Source: Streptococcus gordonii
Lineage (GTDB): Bacteria > Bacillota > Bacilli > Lactobacillales > Streptococcaceae
Length of the DNA stretch: 43,556 nt
NCBI RefSeq assembly: GCF_001553855.1
Contig: NZ_LQWV01000012.1
Coordinates: 384,877-428,432 of the forward strand
Direction of reading: 5' to 3'
Shown here: one piece after another, positions 7,407 to 16,100 of the stretch
How positions within the stretch are numbered: the first letter of the stretch is position 1
How the letters are laid out: the number at the start of each line of letters is the position of its first letter
Made by a program: the position numbers and the translations under genes
Notes under the pieces: model-generated
Databases searched by the model: none
What the model was told of the DNA's origin: nothing
What the model saw: the letters and a program-made list of their open reading frames with translations, nothing else

Positions 7407-7458
7407 AAAAACACCCTCATCCATAGTTCTACTAAAACCGTAGGATAAGAGTGTTTTT
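7407..7458. terminator. bidirectional terminator below csbD
   Basis: A 16-bp stem (7407-7422 with 7443-7458, two G-U positions) flanked by T-tracts on both strands. It lies 21 bases beyond the csbD stop and would also stop plus-strand transcripts. Confidence 0.8.
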
Positions 7459-7479
7459 TATAAGAACGACAGACGATGA

Positions 7480-7683
7480 TTATTTATCGTCTTTTTTGAT
7501 AATGTTTTTAACGCCTTCGATAGCTCCTTCAACTGCACCTTTAGCATCTTCTGCAACTTCTTTTGCTTTTGAAGCAACTTTTTCAGCAACGCCTTCAGCT
7601 TGTGTTTTTGTATCGCCAGTTAATTTACCGACTCCTTCTTTAACAGAACCTTTGGCTTGGTTAAATTTTTCTTCTAATGACAT
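7480..7683 (-). CDS. CsbD-family stress protein
   Basis: 67 residues, highly charged, Ala/Lys/Glu-rich. It begins [24 protein letters not shown], the CsbD signature (K.NQ.KG..KE..GK.TGD), and continues with heptad-like amphipathic helices. GGAGGTGAC precedes the ATG. Known of the family: small general-stress proteins of unknown biochemistry. It is transcribed toward its own terminator. The DUF421 and DUF3290 genes lie upstream on the same strand, and similar neighbourhoods are common in lactic bacteria. Confidence 0.88.
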   Translation of the reverse strand: MSLEEKFNQAKGSVKEGVGKLTGDTKTQAEGVAEKVASKAKEVAEDAKGAVEGAIEGVKNIIKKDDK

Positions 7684-7864
7684 AGTGTCACCTCCATTAA
7701 GTGAATGATTTGTTTCTCTGAATTCAATACAGTTGATTTTAAAAATTAAATATATTCATCTCAGATTATTACGAGTATATTCTTTTTAAAATGATAAGTC
7801 AAATTATTGCTACGGTATTCTGAAAGCAGGAACGAGTCATTATTAGACAGCAAATAATGATGGG

Positions 7865-8494
7865 TTAATAGGTCACCACATTGATTTCGCCTTTGTCATA
7901 TTCTGCAATGAAGATATCTGATACATCGTCAAATCCTTCTTTTTTGAGTTCATCCATTAACCATTCTTCAGTTTTACCAATAGTCTCTAAAATTTCAATC
8001 TGAACAACACCATCGGTAACGATAGGGTACTTAGGATTTTCATCACCCATTCTCACAATGATTAATTGGCCATTTTGCTCAATTACGGCTCTTTTGACTT
8101 CTTTCAATTGAAAGACTCCTTGAGAACGTAATTTAAGAGCGACATCTGATGCTGAAAGTCCTTTTGAGCGACAAGCTTCTGGATCTAATTGTCCATTTTT
8201 GATGATGATGGTTGGCTTTCCATCAATCAAGTGCTTGATGTAGGAAACATTGGTGTTAAGCCATTTTAATAGCAGGATAAGAATCGTCCAAATAATTAGA
8301 ATAACAGCATATTGAAGGATTGTTATCGAACTATTGTAGATGACCCCGCCAATAATTCCACCAAGAATGAAGTTTTGTACCTGGTCTGTTGCCGAATTTG
8401 GCGCAAGATTTCCTTTTCCTGTTACATTAATAACAAAAACTAAGGAAACAAGTCCCAAAGCTAACTTAATAGCAATTGTGATAAAAAAGCTCAT
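7865..8494 (-). CDS. DUF421 membrane protein (YetF/YdfS-like)
   Basis: 209 residues. Three N-terminal membrane helices (to about 85) are followed by a cytoplasmic alpha/beta domain with DGKPTIIIKNGQLD, the DUF421 hallmark, and a duplicated-looking C-terminal part. The start ATG overlaps the stop of the DUF3290 gene (TAATG), indicating translational coupling. Role unknown; related Bacillus proteins are linked to stress or spore-envelope functions. Confidence 0.85.
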   Translation of the reverse strand: MSFFITIAIKLALGLVSLVFVINVTGKGNLAPNSATDQVQNFILGGIIGGVIYNSSITILQYAVILIIWTILILLLKWLNTNVSYIKHLIDGKPTIIIKNGQLDPEACRSKGLSASDVALKLRSQGVFQLKEVKRAVIEQNGQLIIVRMGDENPKYPIVTDGVVQIEILETIGKTEEWLMDELKKEGFDDVSDIFIAEYDKGEINVVTY

Positions 8495-8946
8495 TATTTT
8501 TCAACCTCCACAAGTTCAACGTCTGACTTATATAATTCAATTTTTTCTAACAGATAGTTATCTTGTTCTGTTCCGCCAATGGCGCGGTAGAATTGTTTCC
8601 CAACCTTAATAATTGCCCCGTCAGTCATAGCCGAAGTATTGACATAAACTTCTTCTTTTTCAACTCCTAGTTCTTTTGAGACAATTTCAATAAAGTGCAA
8701 GGAACTACGAAATTGATTATCATTTGATTGATTGTTTTGGAAATTACTAATGGCAATCAGAACAAAGGCAACTAAAGTTAAAATAGAAATAATGGATAAT
8801 TCACGAAACTTGCTTCCTTGTTTATTTTTATAAGCTTTGAAGGCGAAAAATCCAGTCACAAAAACCAACAAGGTTGATATAAGAATCATGATCCAATTCT
8901 GTTGGCTTATCTGACTCAGTACATAGTCGTATGAATAGAATTTCAT
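8494..8946 (-). CDS. DUF3290 membrane protein
   Basis: 150 residues from the chosen ATG (8946). AGGAGA lies seven bases before it, while an ATG two codons upstream is too close. Two helices near the N-terminus (about 17-37 and 47-66) are followed by a soluble domain with LGVEKEEVYVNTSAMTDGA. It is coupled to the DUF421 gene by a one-base overlap. DUF3290 and DUF421 proteins are repeatedly found together, so a joint membrane complex is plausible. No function is known to me. Confidence 0.8.
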   Translation of the reverse strand: MKFYSYDYVLSQISQQNWIMILISTLLVFVTGFFAFKAYKNKQGSKFRELSIISILTLVAFVLIAISNFQNNQSNDNQFRSSLHFIEIVSKELGVEKEEVYVNTSAMTDGAIIKVGKQFYRAIGGTEQDNYLLEKIELYKSDVELVEVEK

Positions 8947-9010
8947 AAACATTTCTCCTAATTTTGAATTCAAGCTATTATAAAACAATTTGTTACTTCT
9001 ATCAATGTAT

Positions 9011-9148
9011 TTATTTGAAAAAGTAATTTGCTTCATCAAGGGATTGTATTACTTTTCGAAATTCATCTTCTGTCCAAAAATCAACATGATTTTTATGATT
9101 GAAATATTGGTGTTTTGAATTGTTAATTGTGACGATGTCATAATATCC
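9011..9148 (-). pseudogene. fragment resembling the core-binding part of a tyrosine recombinase
   Basis: An open stretch of 45 codons with no start codon, bounded by TGA upstream. It reads KHQYFNHKNHVDFWTEDEF then RKVIQSLDEANYFFK. The FWTEDEFRKVIQSL segment is like the phrase opening the core-binding domain of phage/ICE integrases. If right, it is a scar of a lost element. Short match only. Confidence 0.35.
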
Positions 9149-9187
9149 TCACTCTATCACAAAATTTTTAAATAAATAATAATCTAG

Positions 9188-9196
9188 TGGTATAAT
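9188..9196 (+). promoter_or_regulatory. extended -10 promoter
   Basis: TGGTATAAT, a TG-n-TATAAT extended -10, 34 bases before the next gene's ATG. No good -35, which extended -10 promoters can lack. Confidence 0.65.
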
Positions 9197-9229
9197 AAGA
9201 GAAATTATTTGAGGTTGCTGGAGGTATTT

Positions 9230-9778
9230 ATGGCTTTTTTAAATTACAATAAAGATGAAAAGTTAGAATTTAATTATAAGAGAGCATGTGGACTATGGTT
9301 AATTGTAGTAGCGGTGATTATTTCAGTAGCTACCTTAACAGGAGGGAAACAAATAATAAATATGCCAGTGTTTAGTATTGGGTATGTTATTAGTTTTTTC
9401 TCAATCAATATGAATAAAAAAGTATTGAATAGATTATCCAACGGTTCTTCAAATACATTTCAAAATAAAGTATCGTTATATGCTATTTTTTTACTATTTA
9501 TTTTAATGTTTTTACTAGGTGGTCCTTTTTTTGCGACTGAAAATTGGAGATTAATTTGGTTGGGGGCATTAATGGCAACTGCACTACATTTTTTTCCGTA
9601 TTATTTTGTACATGGAAAATCAATGATATCTTTAGGTCTTATTTGTGTCATTAATATTTCTGTAGGATATATTTTTACGGATATTCCATTAGAGGTGATC
9701 GCATATATTGACTCAGCAATTAAGTTTGTATTTGGAATATATTTACTAATTTTTTCAAAGCCATCAAAACAGAGGTAA
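9230..9778 (+). CDS. integral membrane protein of unknown function
   Basis: 182 residues from ATG 9230, with GGAGG eight bases before; a TTG 21 bases upstream is less likely. About six hydrophobic helices (starting near residues 20, 44, 77, 105, 131 and 155). FFPYYFVHGKSMISLG is a distinctive loop and helix. It may belong to the DUF6609 family, but I am not certain of the number. It has its own extended -10 promoter and stands alone. No function assigned. Confidence 0.65.
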   Translation: MAFLNYNKDEKLEFNYKRACGLWLIVVAVIISVATLTGGKQIINMPVFSIGYVISFFSINMNKKVLNRLSNGSSNTFQNKVSLYAIFLLFILMFLLGGPFFATENWRLIWLGALMATALHFFPYYFVHGKSMISLGLICVINISVGYIFTDIPLEVIAYIDSAIKFVFGIYLLIFSKPSKQR

Positions 9779-9905
9779 GGCATAGTTCATAGTGTACTGT
9801 TGCAAAATTATTTGAGATATATGAAGAATTAGCAAAATATAGGGGTACTATTTTGGGTAAACATCAGAAAATATGGATGTAGATGATGATGGGAGGTGCT
9901 TTACA

Positions 9906-10418
9906 TTGATAAGTTTAGAGCTACTTTCTGAAGAAAATAGTATAGATGTCTATTCTTTTGAAAAAGAAAATCGGGAGTATTTTGAGCAGAGTTTGCCTCC
10001 TAGACCAACTAACTATTTTGATTTAGAAGGTTTTAAAGAAATTACAAGGGAATTGTTAACGGAACAAACGAGTCGGGATGTCTACATGCATCTTATTAGA
10101 GATTCGCAAGGTGCTTTGGTCGGAAGGATCAATTTAAGTGTCTTAGAGAATGATCAAAAAACAGCGGAACTTGGATATAGGATTGGAGAAAATTACACTA
10201 ATTTAGGCTATGCAAGCGAAGCGGTTAAACTTGTTTTAGACAAGGCATTTCATACTTATGGTTTAAATAAGATCATTGCGGGAACTGCAAGGGATAATCT
10301 GGCTTCTCAGAGAGTGCTTTTAAAAAATGGTTTTACATTTAGTAAGATTATAGAAAATGACTTACAAATTCATAATGAGTGGGTGCATACAGCAGTATTT
10401 GAGATAACGAGACCATAA
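9906..10418 (+). CDS. GNAT acetyltransferase (RimJ/RimL-like)
   Basis: 170 residues from TTG 9906, preferred because GGGAGGTG (9891-9898) lies at the right distance and the protein then begins ISLELLSEENSI, as family members do; an ATG 33 bases upstream has no ribosome site. The acetyl-CoA site is visible as LGYRIGENYTNLGYASEAV, followed by the C-terminal NLASQRVLLKNGF motif. It would transfer acetyl from acetyl-CoA to an amine, perhaps a protein N-terminus or small molecule. Single gene. Confidence 0.8.
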   Translation: MISLELLSEENSIDVYSFEKENREYFEQSLPPRPTNYFDLEGFKEITRELLTEQTSRDVYMHLIRDSQGALVGRINLSVLENDQKTAELGYRIGENYTNLGYASEAVKLVLDKAFHTYGLNKIIAGTARDNLASQRVLLKNGFTFSKIIENDLQIHNEWVHTAVFEITRP

Positions 10419-10469
10419 TATCATCATTTCTAGTTTACTGGCAGAACCAATGGAGTTATCGATCTGTAC

Positions 10470-10506
10470 AGACATTCAAGAATTTTCTCCTGGGTGTCTT
10501 TTTTTT
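10470..10506 (+). terminator. rho-independent terminator after the GNAT gene
   Basis: AGACATTCA (10470-10478) pairs with TGGGTGTCT (10491-10499), two wobbles, then an eight-T run. Confidence 0.65.
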
Positions 10507-10619
10507 ACCTATTTGGCTCTCCCATAAAATTCTTCTATTACTTTCATAGAAAATATATATTAGCCAGGTTGGGAGAATCATAGTAGAATAGCTATCAAAA
10601 TAGAAAAAGGAGTTTGGGG

Positions 10620-11870
10620 ATGAAAATTTTTTCTTTATGGTCAAAGGTTTCTTTGGGGTTGCAACTCTTGATTGCCTTGATTCTGGGTGTGCTAACGGCA
10701 TTGATTTGGCCGCAGTTTTCGGCTTTCTATCAATTCTTGGGACAAGCTTTTATCAGTCTGATTAATATGGTGATTATTCCGTTGGTATTTCCTGTGGTTG
10801 TTGTAGCGGTGGCTGGTGTGATTGGTAAGAAATCTTTTGGGAAGCTTTTGACAAAGAGTTTGCTCTATTTCTTTGGTGTCACGACGGTGATTACTTTGAT
10901 CTTTGTCTTTGCTGCTTATTATCTAGGTTTTGGTCAAGGTGTCAATATCGGTCAGACTGGAGGAAATATTGATGGGATTGCTAAGAGTATCCAGTTAAAT
11001 GAGTTCTTTCTCAGTTTCATTCCGGCTAATATTGTTAAGTCGCTTTCTGAAGGGGCTTTGCTTCCTATCATCGTCTTTGCGATATTCTTGGCTTATGGTC
11101 TTGGAAGTCTTAAGGAAGACAAGTCACAGAAGTTTATTGATTTATTGCAAATTTGGATTGAGGCGATATACAAAATTGTCGGTGTGATTATCAAGCTATC
11201 ACCAATTGGGATCTTTGGTTTTATTGCCAAAGATGTAGCCACAACAGGAGTTGATAAGTTGATTGGTTTGGGTCAATTTGTAGCAGGAACTTATCTGGCC
11301 TATGTGGTTCTAGCTTTAGTGATTTTTCCTTTGATTGCATTGGTTTTCGGAGTTCCTTATCTGACAAGCATTCGTCAGAACTGGAGCCTCTTGACTTTGG
11401 CTTTTGTTTCTGGTAGCTCCAGTGTTGTTCTGCCACCCCTGTTAAAAGATTTAAAGAAGCAGGGTCACGACGAACATGTCATCGACCTGGTTGTGCCTTT
11501 GGGGTATACTTTTAATCTTGAGGGAGCTGCTGTTTATTTCTCGGTAGCTACTATCTTTATCGCTCATGCTTATGGAATTGCATTTTCTATTTCTGGTCTC
11601 TTATTTACCATCTTACTTTTAACCTTGGTTGGAAAGACTGCTGCAACAGTGCCTTCTGGAGCGATTGTTGTCTTGCTGGCTGCAGCGCCTCAATTGGGAT
11701 TGCCAGTGGAAGGAGTTGCCTTGATTTTTGCGGTTGATTTCTTTGTTAATGCCGGTCGTACTGCCCTCAATGTTCTAGGACAGGCTTTGGCTGTGAGTGT
11801 GATTGAAAAAACAGAAGGTCACGTAGTGGAAGAATCAAAAAGCAGCGAACTGGCTGTTCGGTATTCTTAA
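10620..11870 (+). CDS. dicarboxylate/amino acid:cation symporter (DAACS family)
   Basis: 416 residues from ATG 10620 (AGGAG at 10606-10610); a TTG two codons earlier is less likely. It is a polytopic membrane protein with the family's marks: a serine-rich hairpin SGSSSVVLPP, GYTFNLEGAAVYFS (GxxxNxxG/T region), the second hairpin TVPSGAIVVLL and FFVNAGRTALNVLGQA (usually D..RT..NV.GD). The final Asp of that motif is replaced, so the substrate may differ from classic glutamate/aspartate carriers. It imports an anionic amino acid or dicarboxylate with Na+ or H+. The ATP-grasp gene follows after 14 bases, so the two probably work together. Confidence 0.88.
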   Translation: MKIFSLWSKVSLGLQLLIALILGVLTALIWPQFSAFYQFLGQAFISLINMVIIPLVFPVVVVAVAGVIGKKSFGKLLTKSLLYFFGVTTVITLIFVFAAYYLGFGQGVNIGQTGGNIDGIAKSIQLNEFFLSFIPANIVKSLSEGALLPIIVFAIFLAYGLGSLKEDKSQKFIDLLQIWIEAIYKIVGVIIKLSPIGIFGFIAKDVATTGVDKLIGLGQFVAGTYLAYVVLALVIFPLIALVFGVPYLTSIRQNWSLLTLAFVSGSSSVVLPPLLKDLKKQGHDEHVIDLVVPLGYTFNLEGAAVYFSVATIFIAHAYGIAFSISGLLFTILLLTLVGKTAATVPSGAIVVLLAAAPQLGLPVEGVALIFAVDFFVNAGRTALNVLGQALAVSVIEKTEGHVVEESKSSELAVRYS

Positions 11871-11884
11871 AGGAGAGAAGACTT

Positions 11885-12823
11885 ATGAGTCAAGCAAAAG
11901 TATACGTTATTCATGAAAATTTGGAGTGGACGCAGCACTTGGTCAAGTGGCTAGAGGAGAAAAATGTCCCTTATGAGCTGTGGGATTTGTCAAGTGGGAT
12001 CTTAGATCTGCAGAGTCCGCCTCCAGCAGGAATTTTCTATAATCGGATGTCAGCCTCTTCTCATACTCGAGGTCATCGCTACGCACCAGAATTTACAGAG
12101 CAGGTTCTGGCTTGGCTGGAAGCTCATGGCCGTAAGGTCGTCAATGGTACTGGAGCTATCAATCTAGAAATTAGCAAAATTAAGCAATATTTGAAGCTTT
12201 CTGAAGCTGGGATTGCTTCTCCAGAGACTGTAGCTGTTTTGGGGCAGGACAATATTCTGGAAGCAGCTAGAAAACTCAATATTTATCCTCTGATTACCAA
12301 GCATAATCGCGCTGGGAAAGGTTTGGGAGTGCAACTCTTTAATAGTGAGGCAGAATTAAAAGCTTATGTAGACAGTCCTGCTTTTGAGCCTTCTGTGGAT
12401 GGGATTACTCTGCTTCAGGCTTATATCAAGCCGGTGGATGGTCGTATTCGTCGTTCGGAATTCATCAATCAGAAGTTTCTTTATACAGTGTCGATTGATT
12501 CATCAGATGGTTTTCAGCTTTGTCCGGCAGATGGGTGTCAGATTGGACAAAGACCTGCTCAGTTGGAAACATCGGATAAGTTTCAAATCACAGATCCGCT
12601 ACCTGCTAGTCAAAGACAGGCTTATGAAACCTTCTTAGCTCAGGCTGGTATTGATGTGGCTGCTATTGAGTGGGTAGAGTCAGAGGCGGGTCAGTTCTAT
12701 GTCTATGATGTGAACACCAATACCAACTATAATCCTACAGCTGAAGAAAAAGCAGGGATTTTTGCTCATCAGCATTTGGCAGAATATCTAAAGAACGAGC
12801 TGGTAGCATCCTATTCAGAATAA
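11885..12823 (+). CDS. RimK-like ATP-grasp ligase
   Basis: 312 residues. The N-terminal alpha/beta domain ends in FYNRMSASSHTRGH, a phrase seen in RimK-like ligases. The ATP-grasp core has LITKHNRAGKGLGVQLF (nucleotide-binding lysine and glycine loop) and VYDVNTNTNYNP (metal-binding Asn residues). The reaction expected is ATP-dependent ligation of a carboxylate to an amine. AGGAGAG precedes the ATG. It lies in one operon with the symporter, followed by a terminator. The substrate is unknown; coupling an imported acidic amino acid to an acceptor is my inference. Confidence 0.82.
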   Translation: MSQAKVYVIHENLEWTQHLVKWLEEKNVPYELWDLSSGILDLQSPPPAGIFYNRMSASSHTRGHRYAPEFTEQVLAWLEAHGRKVVNGTGAINLEISKIKQYLKLSEAGIASPETVAVLGQDNILEAARKLNIYPLITKHNRAGKGLGVQLFNSEAELKAYVDSPAFEPSVDGITLLQAYIKPVDGRIRRSEFINQKFLYTVSIDSSDGFQLCPADGCQIGQRPAQLETSDKFQITDPLPASQRQAYETFLAQAGIDVAAIEWVESEAGQFYVYDVNTNTNYNPTAEEKAGIFAHQHLAEYLKNELVASYSE

Positions 12824-12836
12824 ATTTAAAACAAAC

Positions 12837-12870
12837 AAAAGCTTTCCGTTTTGGAGGCTTTTTGTTTTTT
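12837..12870 (+). terminator. rho-independent terminator of the symporter/ligase operon
   Basis: AAAAGCTTTCC (12837-12847), loop GTTTT, GGAGGCTTTT, then TGTTTTTT. Confidence 0.8.
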
Positions 12871-12885
12871 CTTCATTTCTAAAAT

Positions 12886-12899
12886 ATGACATCTGTCAT
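12886..12899. promoter_or_regulatory. perfect dyad upstream of the fructanase gene
   Basis: ATGACA-TC-TGTCAT, a perfect 6-2-6 palindrome about 200 bases before the fructanase ATG. Probably a dimeric regulator site; I do not recognise the regulator, and no clear -35/-10 pair was found nearby. Confidence 0.45.
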
Positions 12900-13101
12900 T
12901 TTGTTTTTGTGACAAACGTTAGATGAAGCGCATACAAAGATTTGTTATATTTAGATTATTGAAATTGCTTCTTTTTTATAAAGGAGTTAGGTGCTAAACA
13001 AGGTGTTCATTTTGAACAAGAAAAGGTGAAAGGAGTGCGTTATGTAGAAGTAATTTGGTTGTGAGGAGTCTGACTTTATTTTTAGAATATTGAGGTGTGT
13101 C

Positions 13102-16100
13102 ATGAAAAATCATCAGGAAAAAGTGTGTAAAAATTGGTTTATGAGAAAAAGCGGTAAGCGTTGGTTTTTTGGGTGTGCCCTGCTGGCTTTTGGAGCTTTC
13201 TTGTTAGATGGCGGTGGAGTGGTTTATGCAGATGAGGGTAAGGCTAATCCGGCCCCTGCTCAGGTCTTGCAGGCTGATTCATCAGCTGTCTCGGAGCCTG
13301 AAAGTGGGCAAACAGCTGCTCCTACAAGTAATGCCGATAAGACAGAAAACTCTGTAGCTGGAGAGACTGCTGCGATGGAAGCGAGTGGTCAGGATGCAGC
13401 AGTAGAGTCAGCCAATCAAAAGGCTGATAAGGAAAATCAAGCCACAGCAAATGCTAAAGAGACCAAACAGGAAGAAGACGAACAGCCAGCAGCGAAGGAA
13501 GTTGCTTCGGAAAAACTCCCTGCCATAGAGACTGTAGATAAGCAGCCAGGCTTCAATACTAATTTGGCAGAAGCCAAGGGAGACAAAAATGGAGTTTGGG
13601 AAGTCCGAGAGCAAGGACTTTATAGTGATGCCAGAGGCAAAGGTGATAGTTTCCTTTACTCTCAAAGTCAGGGTAAGGATTTTGTTTACTCAACGGATGT
13701 AACTTTCCTCAGTAAGGAAGGGGCGGCAGCCCTCATTTTCCGCAGTAATAATAATCCGGATGACAAGAGCAGCTATGCAGTTAATATTGATGGTGGCAGC
13801 AACAATGTGAAGTTTTGGCGTTGGCAAGGCGGGCGTGATTATCAGTTTATCAATGAAAAACATATTGAGCCAACGGATGACAATAAATATCGGCTCAAGG
13901 TCGTTTCTATCGGCTCTTGGGTATCTTACTATGTCAATGATATACTAGTGGCCAGCTCAGGAGATTACACGCTTCAGAGAGATGATAAGGGGCAGAATAC
14001 TTATCTGTCAGAAGGCTATTTTGGCTTACTTAACTGGAACAGTGAGCTGCTTTTTCAAAATACCTTTTATAAAGAAATCACTCCTCAGTCTAATCCCGAG
14101 TTGGAGGATATAAGGGTGACTTCTTCGGTTGGGAAAGTGGAACAGAAAGGTCAGTTTACTGCTCCTATTACCATCCAGTATGTCAAACATGATGCTGAGA
14201 CTGTAGACTTGACTGTCGTAGCGAAAAATCCTGCTGCTAAGGTAAGCGTGACGGATGCTGCAGGTAGGGTTTATAGTGATTTGAAGAATATTCCGCTGGC
14301 AGTGGGGGCAAACTATCTGACTGTAACCAGCACTGTGACGGATGCGGATGGGCAGGAGGTCAGCCTGACTTACCGGCTCAATGTCCATCGTCGGCAGGCA
14401 GATGAGGTATACTACAATGAGCTCTATCGCGGTCAGTACCACTATTCGGTCAAGGACGGTTGGGCCAATGATCCCAACGGGCTGGTTTATTATAAGGGAG
14501 TCTATCATTTCTTCTATCAGTTTTACGACGATACCAAGTGGGGACCTATGCACTGGGGTCATGCGACCAGCAAGGATTTGATTCATTGGGAAGAACAGCC
14601 GATTGCCTTTTATCCGGATGCTAATGGGGCTATGTTCTCAGGCTCTATCGTAGCAGATACTACCAATTCCTCTGGTTTATTTGACAATGACCAGGGCGGT
14701 TTAGTCGCACTGATTACTGCCGACGGAAACGGTCAGCGCATCAAGTTGGCCTATAGTAAAGATGAGGGCCGGACTTGGACGAAGCTTGATCAAATTGCAG
14801 CTGACTGGACGGATGATCCATTGCAGTCTCAGGATTTTCGTGATCCCAAGGTCTTCCGTTGGGAGGGCAAATGGTTTATGGTCGTTGCAGGCGGACCGCT
14901 GAGAATTTATTCGTCTGATAATCTGCGTAATTGGAAGGTCGAGTCAACTTATGCGGATCTCCATACGGAGTGCCCAGATCTCTATCCTCTACTGGCAGAT
15001 GATGGTAGTCTAAAATGGGTCCTGTCTCGTGGCGGGCGCTCCTATAAGGTCGGTGATTTTAGACAGATGGAGGGCAAGTGGACCTTTGTCCCAGATGCTG
15101 AGTTTGCTCAGGCTGATCAGGTCATGAACTTTGGTAAAGATTCTTATGCGGCCATGACTTACTACGTTCAGGACTTTGGTAGTAAGGCTAATCCAACCCT
15201 ACCCGACATTATCGCGTCTAACTGGATGAATACCTGGGAAGATTACTGTAATCTGGTAGCTGATACCGTCGGTCAGAAGTTCAACGGGACCTTCAATCTT
15301 AACCTCAAACTAGGCCTTATCAAGCAAGACGGCAGCTATCGGCTGACTCAGACGCCAATTACAGCTTATCAGTCTCTGCGTCAGGAAGACAAGGCTGTGT
15401 TGTATAAAGACGTGGAAGTTAGTGAGAAGAATGGGCTGTTGAAAGATTTTTCCGGTGATCAGTATGAAATTGTCTCTACTTTCCGTCCGAGTGAAACGAC
15501 CAAGAAAGTCGGTTTTAACCTGCGGGTTGGAGATGGAGAAGTGACTAGAGTTACCTATGATTTAGAAAAGGAAACACTCTCTATTGACCGCAGCCAGTCC
15601 GGCATTCTTCTCAGTAATAAATTTGCTCAGGTGGATAGTCAGTCTGTCAAGCGCAATGCGGATGGCAGCATAGATCTGCATCTCTATGTGGATCGCTCCA
15701 GCCTAGAAGTCTTTGCAAAAGGGTATACTGTAGCGGGTGCCAATCAGATTTTCCCTGCACCAAATAGCCTTGCGGCTAGTGTTTTTGTAGAAGGTGGTGC
15801 AGCTAAGGCTGACATTGCTCTTTATCCGCTGAAGGGCATCTGGAAAGACAAACAGGCAGTGACCAAACCACTGGAACTAGTGCAGGCTTCTCCTGTAACA
15901 AATAATATTTATGTCGGCGATAGTTTGGATTTGAAAGCATATATCATGCCAGCAAGTGTCTCTCAAGCGGTCAGCTGGAGTGTGGATCAGCCAGACTTGG
16001 TCTCTGTCATGGAAGATGGCAATAAGCTGCGAGTGACTGCTCTGCAAAGGGGTGTGGTCAAGGTAACGGCGACCTCTAAGGAAAATCCAAGCCTTTCCAA

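Larger units (their letters stand above)
6957..7479. other. gap with repeat copy 3 and three hairpin terminators
   Basis: This holds repeat copy 3 (7008-7172), its terminator (7196-7224), a second terminator-like hairpin (7346-7373) and the shared terminator below csbD (7407-7458). The stretch 7225-7345 shows short complementary words around GTCGACG and CGACGAAGTCG but no gene. Confidence 0.6.

Noticed and set aside
8947..9039. Longer start for the DUF3290 protein
   Set aside because: It would add an N-terminus with no ribosome site and overlap the recombinase-like fragment; the ATG at 8946 is well placed after AGGAGA.
14026..14586. 186-codon minus-strand frame inside fruA
   Set aside because: It is antisense to the GH32 catalytic domain and has no ribosome site or recognisable domain.
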